A DNA stretch of 64,000 nucleotides from Nakamurella panacisegetis (GCF_900104535.1 NZ_LT629710.1:434001-498000); one strand, 5' to 3'; numbered from the stretch's first letter, positions 10,473 to 24,394 are shown. Notes: generated by a model from the sequence alone, not told the origin. Translations and numbers: made by a program.

Positions 10473-11404
10473 CCGCCGCACCCGCCGCCACCACCACAAC
10501 TGCTGCCCCCGCCACAGCTGCTGCCCCCGCTGCAACTGCTGCCGCCGCTGCTACAACTGCTGCCCCCGCCTGTATCGGAGCCGGAGCCACCCGAGGCCGG
10601 CGCGGCGACCCGGGCCGCGGCCGCGAACTCCGGGTCCATCGAGTAGAGGGCACCGACCCCGAACAGCGCCACCGAGAGCCCGGCGCCGGATGCACCGTAG
10701 GTCGACCAGGCTGGGTGACTGGACGTCCGCAGATGGGCGTGGCCGCGGCGTTGACGCCGCATCAACGATCGACCCGCCGCCGTGGTTCTCGGCACGCGGA
10801 TCAGGAGGATCAGGGTGACGGCGCCGAGCGCGATCATGACCATCACCAGGTGAGCGATCGGGTGACCTTCCGGTGCGGATGCGATCCGGGCCGCGCCGAG
10901 CGCCTCCAGTGCCATCAGGGGCACCACCACGATGCGGCATCCCAGCCGGGCACCGGCATCGGTCACCAGCCCGGCCGATCGCAGGAGGTCGCGGATCCGG
11001 TTCATCGCGGGAGTCAGTCGTGGATCGGCGGCCGCGGCCATGGTGCGCACGCCGTGCACGCAGACCTGTAGCACCGCCTGTTGCAGGTCGGACAGCGGGA
11101 CCCGGCTGCTGCCGGCCTTGATGATCCTGCCCTTGCCGACCGGCTTCACCAGGTGCAGGGCCCGCAGGGCGGTCAGCGCGACGTAGAAGGCACGCACCCG
11201 CCCGTCCACCAGGTATCCGATCGCCTCCGGGTCGGTCCTCGCCTCCGCAGCGCGGCGGGAACCGCGGGTCAGCATTCTTCGCACCACGATCACCACCGCG
11301 ACCGCGACGATCGCGGACACCAGATACTCGCGGAAGAAGTCGGCACCGGACACACCCCAGGTGTCCCCCGGGGCGGCCAACGGCCGGGCGGCTGCGGTGT
11401 TCAT
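10469..11404 (-). CDS. TIGR04222-like membrane protein with Cys/Ser/Gly tail
   Basis: A 311-residue membrane protein. Features in order: TM1 near residues 28-45, a cytoplasmic domain with RVRAFYVALTALRALHLV and VCVHGVRTMAAAADPRLT, two hydrophobic segments near 155-205, a further one near 240-258, and a 30-residue C-terminal tail of only Gly, Ser and Cys with cysteines at 284, 291, 297, 303 and 309 (SSCxGG hexapeptide repeats). The domain layout matches TIGR04222 membrane proteins, which are often next to DUF692 genes in Streptomyces (from memory). The ATG follows a GGAGGG site; the stop overlaps the DUF692 start. The tail is the obvious candidate substrate for the adjacent oxidase; this is inference. 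Confidence 0.85.
   Translation of the reverse strand: MNTAAARPLAAPGDTWGVSGADFFREYLVSAIVAVAVVIVVRRMLTRGSRRAAEARTDPEAIGYLVDGRVRAFYVALTALRALHLVKPVGKGRIIKAGSSRVPLSDLQQAVLQVCVHGVRTMAAAADPRLTPAMNRIRDLLRSAGLVTDAGARLGCRIVVVPLMALEALGAARIASAPEGHPIAHLVMVMIALGAVTLILLIRVPRTTAAGRSLMRRQRRGHAHLRTSSHPAWSTYGASGAGLSVALFGVGALYSMDPEFAAAARVAAPASGGSGSDTGGGSSCSSGGSSCSGGSSCGGGSSCGGGGGCGG
10496..10570. repeat. 18-bp repeats encoding the SSCxGG tail
   Basis: Four units of 18-21 bp built on caactgctgcccccgcc, each encoding one hexapeptide of the Cys/Ser/Gly tail of the membrane protein. The DNA repeat and the peptide repeat are in register, so the number of cysteines can change by unit gain or loss. Confidence 0.9.
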
Positions 11405-11449
11405 GGCCTTGTCCCTCCCTCGGCGCGGATCCCCGCCCGCGCTGCTCCG

Positions 11450-13144
11450 TCAGCTGGTGATCGCGCCCTGGGCGGCCGAGCCGACGAGCTTGGAGTACTT
11501 GGCCAGCACCCCCCGCTTGTACCGGTGCGGCAGGGGGACCCAACCCTCCCGCCGCGCGGCCAGCTCTGCCTCGTCGACCATCAGGTCGAGGGTGCGCCGG
11601 GCAATGTCGACCCGGATCCGGTCGCCGTCGCGGACGAACGCGATCGGGCCGCCGTCGACCGCCTCCGGTGCGATGTGCCCGATGCACAGGCCGGTCGTGC
11701 CGCCGGAGAACCGCCCGTCGGTCAGCAGCAGCACGTTCTGGCCGAGCCCGGCCCCCTTGATGGCCGCGGTGATGGCCAGCATCTCCCGCATGCCCGGCCC
11801 GCCCTTGGGCCCCTCGTACCGGATGACGATCACGTCACCGGCCGTCACCTCGCCGTTGGTCAGCGCGTCCATGGCCGATCGTTCCCGCTCGAAGACCCGG
11901 GCCGGGCCCTCGAAGGTGGCCAGGTCGAACCCAGCAGTCTTGACCACGGCCCCCTGCGGAGCCAGTGAGCCGCGCAGGATCGCGATGCCGCCGGTCTTGT
12001 GCAGGGGGTTGTCCAGCTTGCGCAGCACGTCGCCGTCCAGATCGGGCAGGGACAGGTCGGCCAGGTTCTCGGCCAGCGTCTTCCCGGTCACCGTCAAGGC
12101 GTCGCCGTGCAGCAACCCGGCGTCCAGCAGGGCTTTCATGATCACCGGGATACCGCCGACCCGGTCCATGTCGTTCATCACGTACCGCCCGAACGGCTTC
12201 AGGTCTCCCAGGTGCGGGACCCGGTCGGCGATCCGATTGAAATCGTCCAGGCTCAGGTCGACCTCGGCCTCGTGCGCGATGGCCAACAGGTGCAGCACCG
12301 CATTGGTGGAACCGCCCAGCGCCATGACGACGGAGATGGCGTTCTCGAACGCCTTCTTGGTCATGATGTCCCGGGCGGTCAGGCCGAGCCGGATCAGGTT
12401 GACGACGGCCTCGCCGGACCGGTGCGCGAAGTAGTCCCGACGGCGGTCGGCCGCCGGTGGCGCGGCCGAGCCGGGAAGCGACATGCCCAGCGCCTCCGCC
12501 GCCGACGCCATCGTGTTGGCCGTGTACATGCCGCCGCACGCACCCTCACCGGGACAGACCGCGCGCTCGATCCGGTCCAGGTCGCCCATGCTCATCTTGC
12601 CCGTCTTGCAGGCGCCGACCGCCTCGAAGGCATCGATCAGGGTGACGTTCTTCTCGGTTCCGTCCTCCAGCTTCACCCACCCCGGGGCGATGGTGCCCGC
12701 GTAGAGGAACACCGAGGCCAGGTCCAGCCGGGCGGCCGCCATCAGCATGCCCGGCAGGGACTTGTCGCAGCCGGCCAGCAGAACCGACCCGTCCAGCCGT
12801 TCGGCCTGCATGACGGTCTCGACCGAGTCGGCGATGACCTCCCGGGAGACCAGGGAGAAGTGCATACCCTCGTGGCCCATGGAGATCCCGTCCGAGACGG
12901 AGATGGTGCCGAACTGGAGCGGGTACCCGCCGCCGGCATGCACCCCTTCCTTCGACGCCTGCGCCAAGCGGTCCAACGACAGGTTGCACGGGGTGATCTC
13001 GTTCCAGGAGCTGCCGATGCCGATCTGCGGCTTGCCCCAATCCGCGTCGCCCATCCCGACCGCGCGGAGCATGCCGCGGGAGGCGGTGCTCTCGATGCCG
13101 TCGGTGACGTCGCGACTGCGGGGCTTCATGTCGGGTGTGCTCAC
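11450..13144 (-). CDS. ilvD: Dihydroxy-acid dehydratase
   Basis: Dehydrates 2,3-dihydroxy-3-methylpentanoate and dihydroxyisovalerate to the 2-oxo acid precursors of isoleucine and valine; an Fe-S enzyme. The 564-residue length is standard. Cluster-ligand regions are visible: [31 protein letters not shown] and [22 protein letters not shown] 13144 is taken as the start; ATG 13129 is in frame. It lies 23 nt after the EamA-type gene and 45 nt before the TIGR04222-like gene on the same strand, so it may share a transcript with the MNIO cassette. ilvB, ilvN and ilvC are not in the window. Confidence 0.97.
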   Translation of the reverse strand: MSTPDMKPRSRDVTDGIESTASRGMLRAVGMGDADWGKPQIGIGSSWNEITPCNLSLDRLAQASKEGVHAGGGYPLQFGTISVSDGISMGHEGMHFSLVSREVIADSVETVMQAERLDGSVLLAGCDKSLPGMLMAAARLDLASVFLYAGTIAPGWVKLEDGTEKNVTLIDAFEAVGACKTGKMSMGDLDRIERAVCPGEGACGGMYTANTMASAAEALGMSLPGSAAPPAADRRRDYFAHRSGEAVVNLIRLGLTARDIMTKKAFENAISVVMALGGSTNAVLHLLAIAHEAEVDLSLDDFNRIADRVPHLGDLKPFGRYVMNDMDRVGGIPVIMKALLDAGLLHGDALTVTGKTLAENLADLSLPDLDGDVLRKLDNPLHKTGGIAILRGSLAPQGAVVKTAGFDLATFEGPARVFERERSAMDALTNGEVTAGDVIVIRYEGPKGGPGMREMLAITAAIKGAGLGQNVLLLTDGRFSGGTTGLCIGHIAPEAVDGGPIAFVRDGDRIRVDIARRTLDLMVDEAELAARREGWVPLPHRYKRGVLAKYSKLVGSAAQGAITS

Positions 13145-13167
13145 GAGTGGAGCCTATCCGGGTCGCC

Positions 13168-14073
13168 TCACGTCAGCAGTTCACCCGCCCCGGCGGACGG
13201 TACGGCGTTCACCCGCGCGGGCGCGGTGAGCACGGCGCCCGCGCCGGCGACGATCACCAAGGCCATGGCGACCAGGTCACGCACGGTCAACGCCTGTCCG
13301 AGGATGAGGAACCCGGAGACGGCCGCGACGGCCGGGGCCAGAGCCAGCAGCACGGAGAAGGTCGAGGCCGACAAGGTGCGCAGCGCGAACAGCTCCAGGG
13401 TGTACGGGATCATCGAGGACAGCACGGCGACGGCCGCCCCTGGTCCGAAGACGTCGGGATGGAGCAGAACCGACCCGGCGGTGAGAAGCCCGAACGGGAG
13501 TATCAGCACCGCCGCGACCCCGAGGGACAGGGCCAGGCCGTCGGCCCCGGAGAAACGGGCACCGGTCCGTCCGCTGAGCAACACGTACGCGGCCCAGAAC
13601 ACGCCGGTTCCGAGGGCGAACAGCACACCGGGCAGGTTCAACCCGGTCAGTCCGTCACTGAGCAGCACCACGCCGGCCAGGGCCAGCCCGGCCCACAACC
13701 AGGAGATGAGCCGGCGATTGGTGATCACCGAGAGGGCCAGCGGTCCGAGTACCTCCAGGGTCACCGCGGCGCCGAGCGGGATCCGGTCGATGGCCTGGTA
13801 GAACAGGCCGTTCATGCCGGCCAACGCCGCCCCGAATCCGAGAACGGTCAGCCAGTCACCGCGGTTGCGCTCACGCAGGGACGGCCGGCACACCGCGAGC
13901 ATCAGGACGGCCGAGACCACGAGCCGCAGGGTCACCGTGCCGAGCGGCCCGGCCTTCGGGAAGAGCAGCACCGCGACCCCGGCCCCGAACTGCACCGAGA
14001 ACGCGCCCCCCAGGAACAACCCGATCGCTCCGGCCTTGGCCTTGGACGTGGGTCCGGCGGCGGTGAGTTCCAC
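13168..14073 (-). CDS. EamA/RhtA-type exporter
   Basis: Drug/metabolite transporter superfamily permease of 301 residues with about ten hydrophobic segments in two EamA halves. Best match by eye is RhtA (threonine/homoserine exporter): LRLVVSAVLMLA, AIDRIPLGAAVTLEVLGPL and PYTLELFALRTLSASTFSVLLAL are typical. I start it at GTG 14073, since the longer frame overlaps the pyrF end and is Arg/Pro-rich. The next gene downstream is ilvD; an amino-acid export role fits but the substrate is not certain. Confidence 0.85.
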   Translation of the reverse strand: MELTAAGPTSKAKAGAIGLFLGGAFSVQFGAGVAVLLFPKAGPLGTVTLRLVVSAVLMLAVCRPSLRERNRGDWLTVLGFGAALAGMNGLFYQAIDRIPLGAAVTLEVLGPLALSVITNRRLISWLWAGLALAGVVLLSDGLTGLNLPGVLFALGTGVFWAAYVLLSGRTGARFSGADGLALSLGVAAVLILPFGLLTAGSVLLHPDVFGPGAAVAVLSSMIPYTLELFALRTLSASTFSVLLALAPAVAAVSGFLILGQALTVRDLVAMALVIVAGAGAVLTAPARVNAVPSAGAGELLT

Positions 14074-14119
14074 GGGCTCGACGCTAGGCGGTGCGGCGGC
14101 CGATCGGAAATGAACAGGG

Positions 14120-14959
14120 TCAGCGACGGGCGGCCAGCGCGTCCCGTAGCTGCTCGGCCAGCACCCCCGCCGCCGTCCGCAGCCCGGCGACGGACGGCCC
14201 GGCCTGCAGCACCTCACGGCTCGAGGTCGGCAGTACGGTCGAGAGATCGTCCCCGAAGACGATCTTCAGATCGTCCACGGTCGCCCCCTGGGCCCCCAGG
14301 CCGGGGGCCAGCAGCGGACCGTTGACCTGGCTCAGATCGACCCCGGTCCAGCCGACGGTGGCCCCGACCACCAGCCCCACCGAACCCATCGGTGCCGCAC
14401 CGGCGTTGACGGCGGCGGCGCTGTCGGCGATCGACTGGGCCACGGTGCGGCCGTCCGCGGTCACCGCATGCTGCAGAGCCGGACCCTCCGGGTTGGAGGT
14501 CAGGGCCAGGACGAAGATGCCCCGGCCGTTGGCCGCAGCCGCGTCGATGGCCGGTTGCAGCGAGCCGAAGCCCAGATACGGCGACAGCGTGACGGCGTCG
14601 GCCGCCAACGGCGACCCTTCGGTCAGGTAGGCGGCGGCGTAGGCGGCCATGGTCGACCCGATGTCGCCGCGCTTGGCATCGAGCAGGACCAGCGCTCCGG
14701 CGGCGCGGGAATCGGCGATCAGCCGCTCCAGCACGGCCACCCCGGCGCTGCCGTACGCCTCGAAGAACGCCGACTGGGGCTTGACCACGGCGACCGTGCC
14801 GGCCAGGGCCTCGACCGCCGTCATGGCGAACGACTCCAGCCCGCCCACGGATTCCGGCAACCCCCACGCCCGGAGCAGACCCGGGTGGGGATCGATGCCG
14901 ACGCACAGGGGTCCGCGGGCGTGCGTCGCCGCGGCCAGCCGGGCACCGAAGGTTTCCAT
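14120..14959 (-). CDS. pyrF: Orotidine 5'-phosphate decarboxylase
   Basis: Last step of UMP synthesis, decarboxylating OMP. The 279-residue length and the motif [18 protein letters not shown] (catalytic Asp-Lys-Asp set) place it in the longer type 2 PyrF group found in mycobacteria. Substrate loops [10 protein letters not shown] and [12 protein letters not shown] are present. ATG 14959 starts 8 nt after the pyrD stop. It is the last recognisable gene of the pyr operon. Confidence 0.97.
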   Translation of the reverse strand: METFGARLAAATHARGPLCVGIDPHPGLLRAWGLPESVGGLESFAMTAVEALAGTVAVVKPQSAFFEAYGSAGVAVLERLIADSRAAGALVLLDAKRGDIGSTMAAYAAAYLTEGSPLAADAVTLSPYLGFGSLQPAIDAAAANGRGIFVLALTSNPEGPALQHAVTADGRTVAQSIADSAAAVNAGAAPMGSVGLVVGATVGWTGVDLSQVNGPLLAPGLGAQGATVDDLKIVFGDDLSTVLPTSSREVLQAGPSVAGLRTAAGVLAEQLRDALAARR

Positions 14960-14967
14960 GATCTGCC

Positions 14968-16031
14968 TCAGTTCTGCTTGTCGCGCAATCGGATGGACTG
15001 GTTGAGACCGGTGACGAGTCCGGGGCCAGAGTAGATGAAACCGGTGTAGACCTGCAGCAGCGAGGCGCCCGCGTCGAGCATCGCCATCCCGTGTTCGGGG
15101 GTGGATATTCCACCGACGCCAATCACCGGAAGGTCGGTGTGACCGGCCACGAAGCGCACCACCTCCAACGCCCGGCGACGCAACGGAGCCCCCGACAGCC
15201 CCCCGGCCTGATCGGCCAGATCCCGGTCGGGACCGGCGATCCCGTCCCGGGACAGGGTGGTGTTGGTGGCGATGACGCCGGCGACGCCCTGCTCGTGACA
15301 CACCTGCAGCAGTTCGGCGATGGCGCCGTCCGTCAGGTCAGGCGCGATCTTCACCAGGACCGGCAGCGGCGTGCGACCGGCAGCCAAGGCCCGGGCGCTG
15401 CCGGTCAGCGCACCCAGCAACTCGGCCAGCGGTCCTCGCTCCTGCAGCGACCGCAACCCGGGAGTGTTGGGCGACGAGACGTTGACCGCGATGTAGTCCG
15501 CGTGGTCGTGCACGGCCCGCAAGGAGGTCAGGTAGTCGCCCACCGCCTCCTCGACCGGCGTGACCTTGGACTTGCCGAGCGAGATGCCCAGCGGGATTCC
15601 GACCGGGCCGGCGGCGGCCAGGGTCGCGGCCAGCGCGGCGGCTCCGCGGTTGTTGAACCCCATCCGGTTGATGATCGCCTCGGACGCCTTGAGCCGGAAC
15701 AGCCGCGGCTTGTCGTTGCCGGGCTGGGGTTTCGCGGTGACGGTGCCGAGTTCGGCGAACCCGAACCCGAGCGCCGGCCACGCCCGGACCGCAACGCCGT
15801 CCTTGTCCATCCCGGCGGCCAGGCCGACGGCGGACGGGAACCGGACACCGAACACAGTGCGCGGCACCTGGTTGCGGGCCAGCAGCAGGGACAGACCCTT
15901 GAACGCTGCCGGTGACCGTCCGATCGCCGACAACGCCCGCAGTGTGGCGTGGTGCGCGACTTCCGCGTCGCCGCGCCCCAGCCGGAACAGCACCGGACGG
16001 GCCAGCTTCCGGTACGGCCCTTCCAGTACGG

Positions 16032-16035
<4 letters not shown>
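14968..16035 (-). CDS. pyrD: Dihydroorotate dehydrogenase (class 2, quinone-linked)
   Basis: Oxidises dihydroorotate to orotate, passing electrons to quinone at the membrane. 355 residues including the N-terminal class 2 helix region ([18 protein letters not shown]). FMN/substrate motifs are [34 protein letters not shown] with the catalytic Ser region, [11 protein letters not shown] and [12 protein letters not shown] 16035 overlaps the carB stop (GTGA). In Mycobacterium tuberculosis pyrD is elsewhere, so its position inside the pyr operon is a local difference. Confidence 0.97.
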
Positions 16036-19420
<3,385 letters not shown>

Positions 19421-19421
<1 letters not shown>

Positions 19422-20596
19422 CAGGCTGAGGCCTTCCGGGGGGTGTCGTTGCGTTGGGACGGATCGCTCATCAAGGCGACGAAACGATCGAACAGGGCTT
19501 GGGCATCGTGCGGCCCGGCCGCCGCCTCGGGGTGGAACTGCACCGAGAAGGCCGGCACGTCAAGGCATTCCAGGCCCTCGACCACATTGTCGTTCAGGCA
19601 CACGAAGCCGACCTGGACGCGGCCGAACTCGGTGTCGGAGACCGTGTCCAGCGGTGCGTCGACGGCGAACCCGTGGTTGTGGGCCGAGATCAGCACCCGG
19701 CCAGAGGCCCGCTCCAGCACCGGCTGGTTGATGCCGCGGTGGCCGAACTTGAGCTTGTAGGTGCCGAACCCGAGGGCCCGGCCCAGGATCTGGTTGCCGA
19801 AGCAGATGCCGAACAGCGGGATCCGGCGGGCCAGGATCTCGCGGGTCAGGGCCACCATCTCGGTCTGGGTGGCCGGATCGCCGGGACCGTTGGACAGGAA
19901 GACCCCGTCCACGCCGAGGGCTTCGATCTCCTCGATGGTGACGTCGCCCGGGACGACGACGGTGGTGATGCCGCGCTGGGCCATCATCCGCGGGGTGTTC
20001 GCCTTGATGCCCAGATCGACCGCGGCGACGCGGAACCGCGACTCGCCGGCGGCCGGCACCGTGTAGGGCTGGGCCGTGGTCACCTCGTCGGTCAGGTCGG
20101 CGCCCTCCATGCCGGGCTGGGCCCGCACTTGGGCCACCAGATCCTCGACCGAGCTCAGGGCGTCACCGGAGAAGATGCCGCAACGCATCGCCCCAGCGGT
20201 CCGCAGGTGCCGGGTCAACGCCCTGGTGTCCACCCCCGAGATCCCCACCACGTTCTGGGTTTCCATCTCGGCCGGCAGGCTGGAGGACGCCCGCCAGTTG
20301 GACGGTTCGGGCGACAGGTCGCGCACCACGTAACCGGCCACCCAGATGCGTCCGGATTCGTTGTCGTTCTGTTCCGGGCCGGCCACCCAGCCGGTGTTGC
20401 CGATCTGGGGAGCCGTGGCCACGACCACCTGACGACGGTACGACGGGTCGGTCAGCGTCTCCTGGTACCCGGTCATGCCGGTGGAGAAGACGGCCTCGCC
20501 GAAGGCGGAACCCGTTGCCCCGAAACCGGTGCCGCGGTAGACACGGCCGTCCTCGAGGACCAGAAGGGCGGTGGCGTTCGGAGTTGTTGTTGTCAT
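19421..20596 (-). CDS. carA: Carbamoyl-phosphate synthase small subunit (glutaminase)
   Basis: Class I glutamine amidotransferase that releases ammonia for CarB. 391 residues. The N-terminal half has [17 protein letters not shown] and [16 protein letters not shown]; the GATase domain has the nucleophile Cys in [14 protein letters not shown], and HNHGFAV and [11 protein letters not shown] for the His/Glu of the triad. ATG 20596 overlaps the upstream PH-protein stop (ATGA). Confidence 0.98.
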
Positions 20597-21126
20597 GCCG
20601 TTGCTCCGTCGTTCGTGGTGGCGCCGGGAATGACGCCGGGAATGAGTTGCCGGGCGGTCTGGATCCATTCGGCCTGGGCCTGCAGGTCGTCCAGACGCAG
20701 ACCCGAATCGACCTGGACGCCGCCCAGGTCCCAGGTGATGACCAGGACGCCGTCGGGCATGGCCATCACCTTGCCGGCGATGCCGGGGGCGGCGCCCACC
20801 GCGACGAGATCGGCGGCCGGGATGAAGATCGCGGTCTCCCCGACCCGGTCGATCAGCACGCCGCGCCGGCTCAGGTGCACCGTCGCCGCGGCCCGCCGGC
20901 CGAGGGTGTGGGCGACGATGCGGTCCTGCCAGGAACCGGCATTGGTGGTGGAGACGTAGAGCCCGGACAACGGTGCGCAGAGCTCGTCGCCGAGGTCGGC
21001 CGGCGCGGCCGGCGGGGCGGCCAGGTCGGACTGACGCGCTGCCCGGTGCCGCCAGCCGACCAGGATGCCGTAGGCCGACAGGAGGATCAGCGCGACCAGC
21101 ACCAGGGTCAGGAGTAGTCGTTCCAT
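20593..21126 (-). CDS. Membrane-anchored bacterial PH-domain protein in pyr operon
   Basis: A 177-residue protein with one N-terminal TM ([20 protein letters not shown]) and a cytoplasmic beta-rich domain ([51 protein letters not shown]) of the bacterial PH-like type. It corresponds in position to Rv1382 between pyrC and carA in M. tuberculosis. It is 2 nt from pyrC and overlaps carA by 4 nt, so it is an integral part of the operon. No biochemical role is known to me. The conserved position suggests a link to pyrimidine synthesis or to its placement at the membrane. Confidence 0.85.
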   Translation of the reverse strand: MERLLLTLVLVALILLSAYGILVGWRHRAARQSDLAAPPAAPADLGDELCAPLSGLYVSTTNAGSWQDRIVAHTLGRRAAATVHLSRRGVLIDRVGETAIFIPAADLVAVGAAPGIAGKVMAMPDGVLVITWDLGGVQVDSGLRLDDLQAQAEWIQTARQLIPGVIPGATTNDGATA

Positions 21127-21128
21127 CG

Positions 21129-22445
21129 TCAGACCTCCACGGTCGCGGCGGCCAGGACGCCGGCCCGGACGGTCGGTCGTCCGCGCAGGATGGTGGCGAC
21201 CACCTTGCCGGGCAGCGTCATGCCCTCGAACGGCGTGTTGTCGGACAGGCTGGCCAGATCGTCCCCGCGCACGGTCCAGGTGGCGGCCGGGTCGACCAGG
21301 ACCAGGTTGGCCGGCTCACCCTCGGCGATCGGCCGGCCGTGGTCGGCCAGACCGCCGATGACGGCCGGGTTCTCGCTCATCACCCGGGCCACCCCGCGCC
21401 AGTCGAGCAACCCCGTTGCCACCATGGTGGCGATGACGACGGACAGCGCGGTCTGCAGGCCGAGCATGCCCGGCTTCGCGTTGTCCCACTCGGTTTCCTT
21501 GTCCTGGATCGCGTGCGGGGCGTGGTCGGTGGCGACGATGTCGATCGTGCCGCCGGCCAGCGCCGTCCGCAACGCGGTGACGTCCGACGCCGTCCGCAGC
21601 GGCGGGTTGACCTTGAACACCGGGTCGTAGCCGATCGCGCGCTCGTCGGTGAGGATCAGATGGTGCGGGGTCACCTCGGCCGTGACCCGGGTACCGCGGG
21701 CCTTGGCGGCGGCGACGATCTCCACCGATCCGGCGGTGGACAGGTGGCAGACGTGCAGCCGGGAGTCGACGTGGTCGGCCAGCAGGCAGTCGCGGGCGAT
21801 GATGGCCTCCTCGGCCACAGCGGGCCAGCCGGTCATCCCGAGGGTGGCCGACACGATGCCCTCGTGCATCTGGGCGCCGACGGTCAGCCGGGGCTCCTGG
21901 GCGTGCTGGGCGATGACTCCGTCGAACGCCTTCACGTATTCCAGGGCGCGGCGCATCAGCAGCGGGTCGGACACACAATCGCCGTCGTCGGAGAAGACGC
22001 GAACCCGGGCCGCGGAGGCAGCCATGGCCCCGAGTTCGGCCAGCCGCTCCCCTCTCCGGCCGACCGTGACGGCGCCGATCGGGAAGACGTCGACCAGGCC
22101 GGCCGCGACGCCCAGCCGGTACACCTGCTCGACCACCCCGGCGGTGTCGGCGGTCGGGTCCGTGTTGGGCATGGCGAAGATCGCCGTGTACCCGCCGAGC
22201 GCAGCGGCGGCCGAACCGGTGGCCACGGTCTCCGAATCCTCGCGCCCCGGCTCCCGGAGATGGGTGTGCAGGTCGACCAGGCCGGGCAGCACGATCAGTC
22301 CGGACCCGTCGATCCGTTCGGCCCCCGCGGCCCGGGGATCGGTGGACGCCGCGGCGCCGGCGACGGCCACCACGCCGTCCAGGAGCAGCAGGTCGGTGAC
22401 CTCCTCGCCGTAGGGCCGGGCTCCGGTGATCAGTACCGCGCTCAT
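21129..22445 (-). CDS. pyrC: Dihydroorotase
   Basis: Zinc amidohydrolase that cyclises carbamoyl aspartate to dihydroorotate. 438 residues, class I type. Metal-binding motifs: [11 protein letters not shown] (two His), DDGDCV, and the later His/Asp residues in [21 protein letters not shown] and [12 protein letters not shown] 22445 is preceded by GAGAGGAAC; longer upstream reading is Arg/Pro-rich and rejected. A 92-nt gap separates it from pyrB. Confidence 0.97.
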   Translation of the reverse strand: MSAVLITGARPYGEEVTDLLLLDGVVAVAGAAASTDPRAAGAERIDGSGLIVLPGLVDLHTHLREPGREDSETVATGSAAAALGGYTAIFAMPNTDPTADTAGVVEQVYRLGVAAGLVDVFPIGAVTVGRRGERLAELGAMAASAARVRVFSDDGDCVSDPLLMRRALEYVKAFDGVIAQHAQEPRLTVGAQMHEGIVSATLGMTGWPAVAEEAIIARDCLLADHVDSRLHVCHLSTAGSVEIVAAAKARGTRVTAEVTPHHLILTDERAIGYDPVFKVNPPLRTASDVTALRTALAGGTIDIVATDHAPHAIQDKETEWDNAKPGMLGLQTALSVVIATMVATGLLDWRGVARVMSENPAVIGGLADHGRPIAEGEPANLVLVDPAATWTVRGDDLASLSDNTPFEGMTLPGKVVATILRGRPTVRAGVLAAATVEV

Positions 22446-22537
22446 CGTGTTCCTCTCGATCTGGGTCGGGTCGCCGGACGGACCCGGCTCGTCGCGTCGG
22501 CGTTCGGGCGCGGCCCGCTCGTGCCTGGTTGCGCCGC

Positions 22538-23521
22538 TCACTCGTCCCGACCGCCGGTGAGCAGCAGGTAGAGCACGGCCATCCGGACGGTGACCCCGTT
22601 GGCGACCTGCTCGACGATCACCGAACCGGCGCTGTCGGCGACCTGTGGGGTGATCTCCATCCCGCGGTTCATCGGGCCCGGGTGCATGACGATGCCGTGC
22701 CGGGCGAGCAGCGCGGCTCGCCGGGAATCCAGCCCGTAGGAGCGGCTGTACTCGCGTTCGGTCGGGAAGAACGCGCCACCCATCCGCTCGCGCTGCACCC
22801 GCAGCATCATCACCGCGTCGGCGCCGACCAGTGAGGCGTCCAGGTCGTAGGAGACGTCGGCCGGCCAGGTGTCGACCCCGACCGGCAGCAGGGTCGGCGG
22901 GGCGACCAGCGTCACCCTGACCCCGAGGGTCGACAGCAGCAGCACGTTGGAACGGGCGACCCGGGAGTGCAGGACATCACCGACGATCACCACCCGCCGG
23001 CCCTCCAGGCTGCCGCCCGGGGCCAGGTGCCGGCGCAGCGTGTAGGCGTCCAGCAGCGCCTGGGTCGGGTGTTCGTGGGTACCGTCGCCGGCGTTGATGA
23101 CGTGACCGTCGACCCAGGCCGACAGCCGCTCCGGGGCCCCGGACGACGAGTGCCGGCAGACGACCGCGTCGGCTCCCATGGCCTGCAGGGTCAGCGCGGT
23201 GTCCTTGAGCGACTCGCCCTTGGACACCGAGGATCCCTTGGCCGAGAAATTGATGACGTCGGCCGAGAGCCGCTTGGCGGCGAGTTCGAACGAGATCCGG
23301 GTCCGGGTCGAGTCCTCGTAGAACAGGTTGACCACGGTCCGCCCACGGAGGGTGGGCAGCTTGCGGACCTCACGGCCGGCGATCGCCTGGTCGAGGCGGG
23401 TCGCGGTGTCCAGGATCCGCAGGGCGGCGTCCCGGTCCAGGTCGCCGGCGGACAGCAGGTGCCGGGGCAGGGCGCCGGCCGGAACGATGACCGGCGCGGC
23501 CGGGTTCTGGAGGATCGTCAT
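22538..23521 (-). CDS. pyrB: Aspartate carbamoyltransferase catalytic subunit
   Basis: Transfers the carbamoyl group to aspartate, the committed step of pyrimidine synthesis. Carbamoyl-phosphate motif [36 protein letters not shown], and the aspartate-binding RVQRERM and MHPGPMNRG motifs are intact. ATG 23521 overlaps the pyrR stop (TGATG); a GTG directly upstream at 23524 is an alternative that adds one residue. No pyrI regulatory subunit is seen, as expected in actinobacteria. Confidence 0.98.
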   Translation of the reverse strand: MTILQNPAAPVIVPAGALPRHLLSAGDLDRDAALRILDTATRLDQAIAGREVRKLPTLRGRTVVNLFYEDSTRTRISFELAAKRLSADVINFSAKGSSVSKGESLKDTALTLQAMGADAVVCRHSSSGAPERLSAWVDGHVINAGDGTHEHPTQALLDAYTLRRHLAPGGSLEGRRVVIVGDVLHSRVARSNVLLLSTLGVRVTLVAPPTLLPVGVDTWPADVSYDLDASLVGADAVMMLRVQRERMGGAFFPTEREYSRSYGLDSRRAALLARHGIVMHPGPMNRGMEITPQVADSAGSVIVEQVANGVTVRMAVLYLLLTGGRDE

Positions 23522-24159
23522 CACTGCCCTCGGATCAGGTCGACACCGTCGACACCGTCGGATTCGGCCAGCCGGACGGCCACGTCGTCGGCCAGCGCGG
23601 TCGGGATGTTCTTCCCGACGTAGTCGGCCCGGATCGGCAACCGACGATGGCCGCGGTCCACGAGTACGGCCAGTTGCACCACCGCCGGGCGCCCGTGGTC
23701 GCGCAGCGCATCGAGGGCGGCCCGGACGGTGCGCCCGGAGTAGAGAACGTCGTCGACCAGGATGACGGTCGTCCCCTCGATCCCCGATTCCGGCAGGACC
23801 GTCTCCTCGAGGGCTCTCGGGGGGCGCCGACGCAGGTCGTCGCGGTACAGGGTGATGTCGAGCGAACCGACCGGATAGGCACGGCCGGTGAACGCGGTGA
23901 GCCGTTCGGCCAGCCGGCGGGCCAGATGGACGCCGCGGGTCGGAATCCCGACCAGCACCACTGAGGCGTCCCCGGTGCGTTCCAGGATCTGGTGGGCGAT
24001 CCGGTCGATCGTCCGGCCGATGTCGGCCGCGGACAACAGGGACACCGTTCCGGCCGCGGAAGTCGCAGATGCCTCGGTGACGTGGGGATCGCCCTGGGAG
24101 CGATGGGGTCTACTGCGAGCGGAGGAAGCCGCTTCGGTCCGGTTCGGGCGCGCAGGCAC
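23521..24159 (-). CDS. pyrR: PyrR pyrimidine regulator / uracil phosphoribosyltransferase-like
   Basis: RNA-binding regulator of the pyr operon with a phosphoribosyltransferase fold. The PRPP loop [21 protein letters not shown] and [17 protein letters not shown] are typical. I choose GTG 24159: it lies 9 nt after a GGAG site and downstream of the PyrR-binding hairpin, giving 212 residues with a disordered basic N-terminus of about 45 residues. GTG 24045 is an alternative giving 174 residues, close to the core family length. The next gene, pyrB, overlaps its stop. Regulation is expected to be translational, through the leader hairpin. Confidence 0.9.
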   Translation of the reverse strand: MPARPNRTEAASSARSRPHRSQGDPHVTEASATSAAGTVSLLSAADIGRTIDRIAHQILERTGDASVVLVGIPTRGVHLARRLAERLTAFTGRAYPVGSLDITLYRDDLRRRPPRALEETVLPESGIEGTTVILVDDVLYSGRTVRAALDALRDHGRPAVVQLAVLVDRGHRRLPIRADYVGKNIPTALADDVAVRLAESDGVDGVDLIRGQ

Positions 24160-24169
24160 TTTCGCCGAC

Positions 24170-24202
24170 TCCTTTCCCGCCTCACTGGACGGCTTTAAAG
24201 GA
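24170..24202 (-). promoter_or_regulatory. PyrR-binding hairpin sequestering the pyrR Shine-Dalgarno
   Basis: Read on the minus strand, the leader contains TCCTTT (24202-24197), then GTCCAGTGAGGC, then AAAGGA (24175-24170). The loop matches the conserved PyrR-binding core (UCCAGNGAGGC) known from Bacillus and mycobacteria. The closing stem pairs with the AAAGGAG ribosome-binding site of pyrR, so PyrR-UMP binding should block translation start. A transcription terminator after it is not visible, which favours translational control. Confidence 0.8.
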
Positions 24203-24385
24203 TGTCTCAAGGAAGTGGATCGCGGTGCGGCGCGAGCGCCGCCGACCGGTGACCCATTGGCCATGCTACCAACCGCGCTGGTGGCCTCCGACCGATCGCG
24301 GAGCGGAGGTGGCGGATGACCCTGCGTGACAGAAGTCGGCGCACCAACCCGCGGGTCGCAGTGGAACCATTGATGAGTTGCGACT

Positions 24386-24394
24386 ACTCTGCGT
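24386..24394 (+). promoter_or_regulatory. Candidate BldD box upstream of bldD
   Basis: actctgcgt matches the core ACnCnGnGT of the Streptomyces BldD operator. The outer T and A of the full 15-bp consensus are not both kept. It lies 66 bp upstream of the bldD start, consistent with autoregulation as in Streptomyces. One short match in high-GC DNA could be chance. Confidence 0.4.

Noticed and set aside
13168-14217. Longer EamA protein starting inside pyrF
   Set aside because: The extra N-terminus is Cys/Arg/Pro-rich and overlaps pyrF; GTG 14073 fits better.
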